Positions 1 to 5,300 of a stretch of DNA of 5,411 nucleotides are shown piece by piece. The notes under the pieces were generated by a model. It did no database searches and was not told where the DNA came from. It saw only the letters and a list, made by a program, of their open reading frames with translations. The position numbers and the translations under genes are program-made. Where the stretch lies: contig JADLCG010000204.1 in assembly GCA_020847355.1 (NCBI GenBank), positions 1 through 5,411 on the forward strand. The letters are read 5' to 3'. Within the stretch, counting starts at the first letter, position 1. Every line of letters begins with the position of its first letter. This DNA is from Anaerolineales bacterium (lineage in GTDB: Bacteria; Chloroflexota; Anaerolineae; Anaerolineales; Villigracilaceae).

Positions 1-201
1 CGTTCTGATTTAATGCGTCAGGCGCTGATGCTGGAAGGCTTAAACACCGACCAACTTGAAGCGCGCGGCGAAACGCGCATCGCTCAATTTTGGTCTTTAC
101 TGCTCTTTGGCGATTATCTCGCCTATTATCTGGCGATGGCTTATGGCGCGAACCCTGCGGAAGAAGAGTTGTTTATCAATTTGAAGGACGCTTTGCGCTA
201 G
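1..201 (+). CDS. Bifunctional phosphoglucose/phosphomannose isomerase, C-terminal end (partial, 5' end outside window)
   Basis: The reading frame is open from the first base and gives 66 residues before TAG at 199-201; the start lies upstream of the window. The tail has the pattern of the C-terminal domain of bacterial bifunctional phosphoglucose/phosphomannose isomerases (SIS-fold): a helix with RGET, then LLLFGDYLAYYLAMAYG, then GANP and a final LKDAL helix. In the family this corresponds to '(L)xxLGDYVSxYLAxxxGxDPxxxxxIxxLKxxL'. These cytosolic enzymes interconvert glucose-6-phosphate or mannose-6-phosphate with fructose-6-phosphate, feeding glycolysis and GDP-mannose synthesis. The catalytic residues lie mostly upstream and cannot be checked here. 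A different SIS-domain sugar isomerase is the main alternative. The gene is probably the last of its transcript, because a terminator-like hairpin follows 26 bases after the stop. Confidence 0.75.
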   Translation, partial: RSDLMRQALMLEGLNTDQLEARGETRIAQFWSLLLFGDYLAYYLAMAYGANPAEEELFINLKDALR

Positions 202-227
202 CGGATTTTTCAACAGCGGACGAAAGT

Positions 228-273
228 AAAATTGAGTTGGCGTCGTCTGAACGACACAACTCAATTTTTATTT
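228..273 (+). terminator. Rho-independent terminator-like hairpin after the isomerase gene
   Basis: AAAATTGAGTTG at 228-239 is perfectly complementary to CAACTCAATTTT at 257-268 (12 bp). Inside it, past a small asymmetric bulge (GC at 240-241 against A at 256), GTCGT (242-246) pairs with ACGAC (251-255), closing a CTGA tetraloop. A T-rich run (TTTTTATTT, 265-273) follows. This is the form of an intrinsic terminator ending the upstream isomerase transcript. The lower stem is AU-rich, so the hairpin is weaker than a GC-rich one. It ends only three bases before the ribosome binding site of the next gene, so it could instead act as a leader hairpin or attenuator for that gene. Confidence 0.75.
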
Positions 274-275
274 GT

Positions 276-284
276 AAGGAAGAG
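276..284 (+). promoter_or_regulatory. Ribosome binding site of the VOC gene
   Basis: AAGGAAGAG lies 5 bases before the ATG at 290 and contains the purine-rich AAGGA core of a Shine-Dalgarno site. It supports ATG 290 as the start. It is the clearest ribosome binding site in the window and contrasts with surE, which has none. Confidence 0.7.
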
Positions 285-289
285 ACGCT

Positions 290-1201
290 ATGAATCAACC
301 GCAAACTTTTTCCAAAGCCGATTTCTCAATCCACTCAGCCACAACGCTGGGTTACGTTTCGCTAACCGTCGCCAATTTAGAAAACCAGCTTTTGTTTTAT
401 CAACAAGCGCTCGGCTTCAAACTTCACTGGCGCGAGGGCAACCAAGCTGGGCTGGGCGCAGGCGGCGCGGATCTTTTGCATTTAACCGAAGCTCCAAATC
501 TCAAAAAATATCGCGGCGCAACCGGACTGTATCACTTTGCGATTCTGTTTCCAGATCGCCGTCAATTGGCGCTCGCCATTGGACGTTTGTTTGCGCTGAA
601 ATATCGCAATTCGCCCACCGATCATATTATGACCAAAACCACGTACCTTGACGACCCTGAAGGCAACGGCATTGAGTTATATTGCGAATCGCCTGAAGAC
701 GGCACATGGACGTTGAAAGACGGCAAATATGAAACGCGCCGCGCAGACGGCTCTTGGAGCGATGGGCGCGAAGCGCTGGATGTAGAAGCTCTGCTCGCGC
801 ATTTACGCGCTGACGACCGCTTAGATACGCCCATTCCGCCTGAAACAAAACTGGGGCATGTGCATTTACACGTCCGCGATATTCCCGAAGCGCTGAATTT
901 TTATCATAACCTGCTAGGCTTTGACTTGATGGGCTATGTTTCGGAAGCGCAGATGGCTTTTGTCTCGGCGGGCGGCTATCATCACCATATTGGATTAAAT
1001 ACTTGGCAAGGCGTAGGCGCGCCGCCTCCGCCCGCTGATGCCGTAGGCTTGAGATATTTCACCGTAGAGTTTGCCAACTCGGAAGCCCTGCGCGAAGTCG
1101 TTACCCGCGTGGAACAAGCCGGTCTGCCCGCCAACCAAACGGAACATGGACTCTTAATTTACGATCCATCTCAAAACGGCGTGATTTTGAAATTAAGCTA
1201 A
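290..1201 (+). CDS. VOC family protein, CatE-like (catechol 2,3-dioxygenase / glyoxalase superfamily)
   Basis: This 303-residue protein has two vicinal-oxygen-chelate domains. The first spans about residues 18-135 (start LGYVSLTVANLENQLLFYQ, GLYHFAILFP at 79-88, YLDDPEGNGIELY at 119-131). The second spans about 187-303 (LGHVHLHVRDIPEALNFY from 188, GGYHHHIGLNTW at 228-239, GAPPPP at 243-248, YDPSQNGVIL at 291-300). The linker LDVEALLAHL (163-172), followed by PIPPETKLGHVHLHV, is typical of the CatE group (COG2514). Length fits a full member. The family is soluble and metal-dependent, and some members cleave catechols at the extradiol bond; substrate here is unknown. Candidate metal ligands by alignment to the VOC core are His82 and Glu129 in domain 1, and His190 and one of His231-233 in domain 2. 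Position 299 of domain 2, matching Glu129, is Ile. I believe this is common in the group. ATG 290 is fixed by a good ribosome binding site. A glyoxalase or resistance-type activity cannot be excluded. Confidence 0.85.
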   Translation: MNQPQTFSKADFSIHSATTLGYVSLTVANLENQLLFYQQALGFKLHWREGNQAGLGAGGADLLHLTEAPNLKKYRGATGLYHFAILFPDRRQLALAIGRLFALKYRNSPTDHIMTKTTYLDDPEGNGIELYCESPEDGTWTLKDGKYETRRADGSWSDGREALDVEALLAHLRADDRLDTPIPPETKLGHVHLHVRDIPEALNFYHNLLGFDLMGYVSEAQMAFVSAGGYHHHIGLNTWQGVGAPPPPADAVGLRYFTVEFANSEALREVVTRVEQAGLPANQTEHGLLIYDPSQNGVILKLS

Positions 1202-1223
1202 TCTCGCAACTTCAGAGGTTAGC
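1197..1223 (+). terminator. Hairpin over the VOC stop codon, possible weak terminator
   Basis: GCTAATCTC (1197-1205) pairs with GAGGTTAGC (1215-1223), giving nine base pairs with one U-G wobble and a nine-base loop. The left arm contains the TAA stop of the VOC gene. The following bases are GGGTTTG, without a proper T-run, so termination would be weak if it occurs. The right arm also covers the place where a -35 box for surE would be expected. It may be a chance pairing. Confidence 0.35.
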
Positions 1224-1238
1224 GGGTTTGCGTCAAGA

Positions 1239-1250
1239 TATAATCACGCT
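1239..1250 (+). promoter_or_regulatory. -10 element of a likely leaderless surE promoter
   Basis: A perfect TATAAT (1239-1244) is followed by six bases (CACGCT) and then the surE ATG. A sigma-70-type polymerase usually starts 6-7 bases after the -10 box, which would put the transcript's first base at or next to the A of ATG (1251). No purine-rich ribosome binding site precedes the ATG, which agrees with a leaderless message. The 17-base-spaced -35 position (1216-1221, AGGTTA) does not match TTGACA, and there is no TGn extension. The promoter would also drive the downstream genes, since no terminator is visible among them. Confidence 0.65.
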
Positions 1251-2018
1251 ATGAATATCTTAGTCACCAATGATGATGGCGTTACGGCGCCTGGACTTTT
1301 AGCGCTTGCCCAAGAACTGCGTAAACTTGGCAAAGTGACTGTGTTTGCGCCCGATAAGAACTGGTCTGCCTCGGGACATGTGAAAACGATGGAACGCCCA
1401 CTGCGCGTGAAAGAAGTCGCTTTGGCGGACGGAACTTCCGCTTTCACGTCAGACGGCGCGCCGTCCGATTGCGTCGCCTTGCCGCTATTGGGCTTGCTGA
1501 ATGAAAAGTTTGATTTAGTCGTTTCGGGTATTAATCCAAATGCCAACATTGGACATGACGTCACCTACTCTGGCACGGTCACAGCCGCTATGGAAGCCGT
1601 GATCAATGGCGTAACCGGCATTGCCGTTTCGCTGGATTCGCCGGAGGGTTTCAAAGGCTTGTTAGATTATGCGACTTCTGCCTTTGCGGCGCGGCGCGTA
1701 GTTGAAAAAGTGATTGCCGCCGGCGCGCCGAAAGACGTTGTGATCAACGTCAATGTGCCGTACCTCAAAGAAAATGAACTAAAGGGCTTTATGATTACGC
1801 GCCAAGGATTGCGCGTCTATCGCGATGAGTTGATCGTGCGCGCAGACCCGCGCGGCAAGCCCTATTACTGGATCGGCGGCGAAGCGCCCACCGGCATTGA
1901 TGAAGCCGGCACGGATTTCAGCGCGCTACAAGCCGGATATGTTTCGATCACGCCTTTACAATTAGATCTGACGGCATATACAACCGCCGACGCTTTAAGA
2001 AAATGGGAGTTTCAATGA
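1251..2018 (+). CDS. surE: 5'/3'-nucleotidase SurE
   Basis: This is a full-length 255-residue SurE, a cytosolic divalent-metal-dependent phosphatase that removes phosphate from nucleoside 5'- and 3'-monophosphates. Some members also degrade short polyphosphate. All family landmarks are present: N-terminal MNILVTNDDG with metal-binding Asp8 and Asp9, Ser39 in NWSASGH, TSDGAPSDCV (66-75), SGIN with Asn95 (92-95), and the loop NANIGHDVTYSGTV (97-110). The C-terminal half carries NVNVPY, RQGLRVY and YVSITPLQLDLT, as expected for the dimerisation and tail region. The family usually has a Gly near the SGIN loop (SGINxGxN); here it reads SGINPNAN, a mild deviation. ATG 1251 is fixed by the conserved start of the fold. 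The gene has no ribosome binding site and probably gives a leaderless transcript. Its stop overlaps the next start by four bases. Confidence 0.96.
   Translation: MNILVTNDDGVTAPGLLALAQELRKLGKVTVFAPDKNWSASGHVKTMERPLRVKEVALADGTSAFTSDGAPSDCVALPLLGLLNEKFDLVVSGINPNANIGHDVTYSGTVTAAMEAVINGVTGIAVSLDSPEGFKGLLDYATSAFAARRVVEKVIAAGAPKDVVINVNVPYLKENELKGFMITRQGLRVYRDELIVRADPRGKPYYWIGGEAPTGIDEAGTDFSALQAGYVSITPLQLDLTAYTTADALRKWEFQ
2005..2018 (+). promoter_or_regulatory. Ribosome binding site and ATGA stop/start overlap deciding the start of the CxxC gene
   Basis: GGGAG (2005-2009), five bases before ATG 2015, is a good Shine-Dalgarno match inside the end of surE. ATG (2015-2017) overlaps the surE TGA (2016-2018) as ATGA, the classic layout for translational coupling. 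This favours ATG 2015 over the in-frame ATG at 2003, which would add MGVS and has no such site at the right distance. Confidence 0.7.
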
Positions 2019-2305
2019 GCTTTTTACAAAAACTTTTTTCCGGCGCAACTTCTTCCAGCCCCAAGCGCAATTATTATGTCTTCACGGTCAAATGCAAACG
2101 CTGTGGAGAAACGATCGAAGGGCGCATTGATTTGAATAACGATCTCAGCGTTGAATATGAAGGCGACACTGAAGTATATTACTCGCGCAAAACCTTAATG
2201 GGCGGCGGCAAATGCTTTCAGCGCATTGAAGCCGAATTCAAATTTTCCGCTAACCGCAGTTTAGTGGAACAACAAGCCCGCGGCGGCGATTTCATACTTC
2301 CCTAA
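2015..2305 (+). CDS. Small conserved hypothetical protein with a CxxC motif, coupled to SurE
   Basis: The product is 96 residues, soluble and of unknown function. A short amphipathic start (MSFLQKLFSG) and a Ser-rich linker lead into a beta-rich core beginning YYVFTVKCKRCGE (20-32). Cys27 and Cys30 form a CxxCG knuckle; a third cysteine, Cys67, lies in GGGKCFQRIEAEFKF (63-77). The tail has RGGDFILP. Zinc-ribbon folds use two such knuckles; only one plus a lone Cys is present, so metal binding is possible but would need another ligand or a dimer. I recall similar short proteins beside surE or other housekeeping genes in Chloroflexota, but no named family comes to mind. The ATGA overlap with surE implies co-translation. 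Coding is supported by the overlap, the ribosome binding site and the ordered hydrophobic pattern. The function is unassigned. Confidence 0.8.
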   Translation: MSFLQKLFSGATSSSPKRNYYVFTVKCKRCGETIEGRIDLNNDLSVEYEGDTEVYYSRKTLMGGGKCFQRIEAEFKFSANRSLVEQQARGGDFILP

Positions 2306-2312
2306 CTCAGCC

Positions 2313-3797
2313 ATGCGGCGCAGCGTCTATATTTTTATCTTCGCTCTGGCTAGCCTTTTGGTTATTCAGGCTGTTTATTCTTTGCAATGGCCCATCGCGC
2401 ATGATGAAGCCCCGCTTTTTTACGAAGCCTTTTTAATGCGTACTGAGGGGCGCGTTCCGTATCGCGATATTTTTGATTTCCAAATGCCCGGCAGTTATCT
2501 GGCTTATTATTTTCTCGGGCGCTTGGGCGGCTTTAACGCTTTCCGCATTCGCCTGCTAGACCTGACGATTTTAGGCGCGTTAATTGCAATTACATTCAAC
2601 GCCCTGCGCCGCTTTGGAAAAATCCCCGCGTTTTTCGCCGGCGTTTTATTTGGCTTGAAATACTTGCAAGCCGGTCCGCTCTTAGCTTTACAACGCGAAT
2701 ACCTTCTGCTGATTCCAATCTCGTTGGCTGTGTGGATCGGCTTACGCGACTCGCTGACTAACCTACATAGATTTAGCCTCGGCTTGCTCTTCGGTTTAGC
2801 GGCTTTGATCAAACCCCACGCCGCGCTCGGACTCCTCCCGTTCCTGCTCTTTGACCTCTCGAACTTAAGCAAACAACCGAACATTTCCGCGATCAAAAGC
2901 CTTGCCCTCGCGGCTCTTGGTTTCGCGCTCCCGTTTGGGCTTATCGCCTTATGGTTAACTTGGACGAACGCGCTGATTCCATTTCTAACCATTGCCAAAA
3001 ATTATTGGCCCCTTTACGCGCAAATCAACGGCGCGATGGAAGTTCATACGGGCGCAGAGCGGACGCTGGCTATTTTGGATCAGACGTGGCGTTTAGGCGA
3101 CGAAGCGATTTGGTTAATCCCGGCTGGCTTGGGAGTTTATTTCAATCGAAATAAGCCGGCTTACTTATTAACCAGTTTGGCTTTGTGTTATGCAATTTAT
3201 CCGGCTTTTTCAGGTCAATTCTTTCCGTACCACTATATTCCCTTTACCTATTTTGTGATTTTGTTGGCGTCCCTAGCGCTTACGAATATAGACGACAGCG
3301 CTTTGAGCGTTGGTCGTAAAATTCTCCCTTGTGCGGTTCTGGTCATAATTCTTGCTTTAAACGTCCGCTTATCACAAACTGTTTTCCGCCAAATGCAAAG
3401 ACAACCGATTGCTTCAGCCCCTAACCGCGTTCAAGAAATTACGCGCTTTCTTGAACGGCGCGCTCAAACTGGCGATCTTGTTCAACCGTTAGATTGGACT
3501 GGCGGCGCGCTAGCGGCAATGCTCGCAACGCGAACGCATCTGGCAACGCCCTATGTCTTTGATTTTTATTTTTACCATCATATTTCTACGCCGTATATTC
3601 AATCCATCCGCGCAGATTTCATGACTCGCTTGCAAGAGTCGCGCCCGCGCTTTATGATTGAAGTAACTTCCATAGATAAACCCTGGGTCTCCGGTCCAGA
3701 TACCTCGCGAGATTTCCCCGAACTGCGTAAGTTCATCGCCGAAAATTATGCGCTCGTAGTAAGCAAAGCGGACTATAGTATTTACGAAATAAAATAA
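2313..3797 (+). CDS. Polytopic membrane protein, GT-C-type (ArnT/PMT-like) glycosyltransferase candidate
   Basis: The 494-residue protein starts with a hydrophobic helix (about 4-22). HDEAP follows (30-34), with Asp31/Glu32 placed where GT-C enzymes keep the catalytic acidic residue in the first extracytoplasmic loop. Next come GRVPYRDIFDFQMPGSYL (46-63), QREYLLLIP (127-135), ALIKPHAAL (164-172) and GQFFPYHYIPF (301-311). About ten membrane segments can be seen up to residue 350. A soluble tail of roughly 130 residues follows, probably extracytoplasmic. This is the architecture of GT39/ArnT-like transferases that take a sugar from a polyprenyl-phosphate donor and add it to lipid, glycan or protein outside the membrane. 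Donor and acceptor cannot be read from sequence. Length is typical for the group. The start lies seven bases after the previous stop with no clear ribosome binding site, so reinitiation is likely. The stop overlaps the next start. Confidence 0.8.
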   Translation: MRRSVYIFIFALASLLVIQAVYSLQWPIAHDEAPLFYEAFLMRTEGRVPYRDIFDFQMPGSYLAYYFLGRLGGFNAFRIRLLDLTILGALIAITFNALRRFGKIPAFFAGVLFGLKYLQAGPLLALQREYLLLIPISLAVWIGLRDSLTNLHRFSLGLLFGLAALIKPHAALGLLPFLLFDLSNLSKQPNISAIKSLALAALGFALPFGLIALWLTWTNALIPFLTIAKNYWPLYAQINGAMEVHTGAERTLAILDQTWRLGDEAIWLIPAGLGVYFNRNKPAYLLTSLALCYAIYPAFSGQFFPYHYIPFTYFVILLASLALTNIDDSALSVGRKILPCAVLVIILALNVRLSQTVFRQMQRQPIASAPNRVQEITRFLERRAQTGDLVQPLDWTGGALAAMLATRTHLATPYVFDFYFYHHISTPYIQSIRADFMTRLQESRPRFMIEVTSIDKPWVSGPDTSRDFPELRKFIAENYALVVSKADYSIYEIK

Positions 3798-3799
3798 TG
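3795..3799 (+). promoter_or_regulatory. TAATG stop/start overlap between the two membrane-protein genes
   Basis: TAA (3795-3797) of the first membrane protein shares its last base with ATG (3797-3799) of the second. The upstream bases are A/T-rich with no Shine-Dalgarno sequence, so the second gene probably depends on terminating ribosomes. This ties the amounts of the two proteins together. Confidence 0.65.
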
Positions 3800-5290
3800 A
3801 ATAATTTAAGGCGCGTTTCTATTTTTTATTTGCTACTTCCTTTCATCCTTTTTTGCTTAGGATGGTTAAGGCTCTGGTTTTCAATTCCGATTGTCTTATT
3901 TAGCCTCTTTGCCATTTGGCGTTTATTTAGAACGCCGCGCGCCGATTCTCAACCGCCACAGATCAATTATTCCACGTTACTTCCCGCGCTATTCATCAGC
4001 GGCGTTTGGCTCTTTTTCTCCGGCATAGGCGGCTATGCTTTTCAAAATTGGGATCATAACTGGCGTAACGCGGTCTTCCGTGACCTGATTAATTTTGACC
4101 TGCCAGTCTATTATTCCATGCCTGCAAAAGGACCGATAAAAATGCTGGTCTATTACGTTGGCGCTTGGCTTCCGGCGGTTTGGGCGGGTAAATTCTTCGG
4201 CTGGCAAGCCGCCAACTTTACGCTCTTCTTATGGAACTGGCTCGGCTTGCTATTGATTATTTTTCAACTTGGCGATTTGTTCAAAACTTCAGCGGTTAAA
4301 TCCGCCCTTTTATTGATCTTCTTCAGCGGGATGGACGCGCTTGGCGTTTTGTTCTTTTCCCGCGCATATCCAACGCTTTTTCCGCCGTTTACGCACCTTG
4401 AATTGTGGAATGAAAGTTTGCAATACTCTTCCTTAACTACTCAATTGTTTTGGGTTTTCAACCAAGCCGTACCGAGTTGGCTGTGCCTTACGCTCATCGC
4501 TTCGGATGCGGAGAACGTTCGGCAAGATATACATTGGTTAATTTGGGCTTTGTGTTTTTTCTCTGCGCCATTAGTTGCAATTGGAATGTTTCCATATTTA
4601 CTGATCAACTTTTTTAAGCATAAGGATTGGAGAGCGGCGCTTAAAAACATACGCCTCGACATATTGCTAACTAGCGGACTGATTCTGCTGATTAGCTTCT
4701 TCTACTTTTCAGCCAATACCGCCGCGCAAGAAAGAGGTTTCCAAAATATGCCGCTTGGAACTTTACTTATATTCTTTCTGTTGGAAGGCGGCGCGCTTTG
4801 GTTGTTACTCGTTTCAAAGGCTAAATTGCGCGATCCAGTTTGGGCGCTAACCGGCGTCTTGTTATTTGCGCTTCCGCTCGTCAAACTTGGTCACGGACAG
4901 GATTTTGCCATGCGCGCTTCGATTGCGCCGTTATTTTATTTAATGATGCTAGCCGGCAAAGCGCTTTTCAATCAACAAACTCCCCGTCCATTGCGCCTAT
5001 TAATTTGCTTGACGCTTCTGATCGGCGCATTAACGCCATTGTACGAAATCAATCGTTCGGCTTATCGAACTTATCAATACTACTTCGTTTTGGATGAAAC
5101 CCAACGCGCCGCGCCTTCCTTTGAGCGGGTGACACATCTTGAACCGGCGCTTGCGCCGGAAGATGAACACCCTAATTCATTAACTGCCGATGGAATTCCC
5201 ACGCTTCAATTTATGACCGACGAGCTTTCTAAGAACTTTATTGCCAATGTGCGCGGCACATTCTTTTTCAAATATCTCGCTTCGCACTAG
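3797..5290 (+). CDS. Polytopic membrane protein of unknown function, possibly a GT-C-like glycan transferase or polymerase
   Basis: This 497-residue integral membrane protein has about twelve hydrophobic segments (roughly 8-22, 26-44, 60-79, 114-134, 139-158, 167-188, 214-234, 246-271, 287-305, 319-340, 347-364, 373-392, with another near 399-415) and a polar tail of about 80 residues. Charged or polar motifs sit in the predicted loops: FSGIGGYAFQNWDHNWRN (74-91) followed by FRDL (94-97), the stretch LELWNESLQYSS (201-212), FNQAVPSWL (221-229), and GHGQDFAMRASIAPLFYL (366-383). An acidic residue after the first extracytoplasmic loop and late Asp/Arg motifs resemble GT-C transferases and polysaccharide polymerases, but I cannot name a family. 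It is translationally coupled to the GT-C candidate upstream, so a shared role in surface glycan or glycolipid assembly is the best inference. Cell location is clear; the reaction is not. Confidence 0.75.
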   Translation: MNNLRRVSIFYLLLPFILFCLGWLRLWFSIPIVLFSLFAIWRLFRTPRADSQPPQINYSTLLPALFISGVWLFFSGIGGYAFQNWDHNWRNAVFRDLINFDLPVYYSMPAKGPIKMLVYYVGAWLPAVWAGKFFGWQAANFTLFLWNWLGLLLIIFQLGDLFKTSAVKSALLLIFFSGMDALGVLFFSRAYPTLFPPFTHLELWNESLQYSSLTTQLFWVFNQAVPSWLCLTLIASDAENVRQDIHWLIWALCFFSAPLVAIGMFPYLLINFFKHKDWRAALKNIRLDILLTSGLILLISFFYFSANTAAQERGFQNMPLGTLLIFFLLEGGALWLLLVSKAKLRDPVWALTGVLLFALPLVKLGHGQDFAMRASIAPLFYLMMLAGKALFNQQTPRPLRLLICLTLLIGALTPLYEINRSAYRTYQYYFVLDETQRAAPSFERVTHLEPALAPEDEHPNSLTADGIPTLQFMTDELSKNFIANVRGTFFFKYLASH

Positions 5291-5300
5291 AAAGAGCTTT

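Noticed and set aside
232..651. Open frame of 139 codons on the + strand overlapping the VOC gene
   Set aside because: It begins inside the terminator hairpin and overlaps the VOC domain 1 in another frame. Its product is Arg/Ser-rich and low in order.
1452..1465. Perfect 14-base palindrome GACGGCGCGCCGTC
   Set aside because: It encodes the conserved SurE DGAPS motif in frame, so it is explained by protein conservation and codon choice. No operator role is suggested.
1244..1564. Open frame of 106 codons on the minus strand inside surE
   Set aside because: It is antisense to the most conserved part of SurE and has no recognisable features.
2003..2014. Earlier in-frame start (ATG 2003) for the CxxC protein
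   Set aside because: ATG 2015 has GGGAG at the right distance and an ATGA overlap with surE; ATG 2003 has neither.
2293..2298. CATACT as a possible -10 box before the first membrane-protein gene
   Set aside because: It matches only four of six positions, has no -35 partner and lies within the CxxC coding sequence. Co-transcription from surE is simpler.
2507..2998. Open frame of 163 codons on the minus strand inside the first membrane-protein gene
   Set aside because: Its translation is Arg/Lys/Ser/Pro-rich with no domain pattern, and it lies fully antisense to a well-supported membrane protein. It is a by-product of that gene's composition.
3774..3779. TATAGT resembling a -10 box before the second membrane-protein gene
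   Set aside because: There is no -35 match, it lies within coding sequence, and the TAATG overlap already explains how the downstream gene is expressed.
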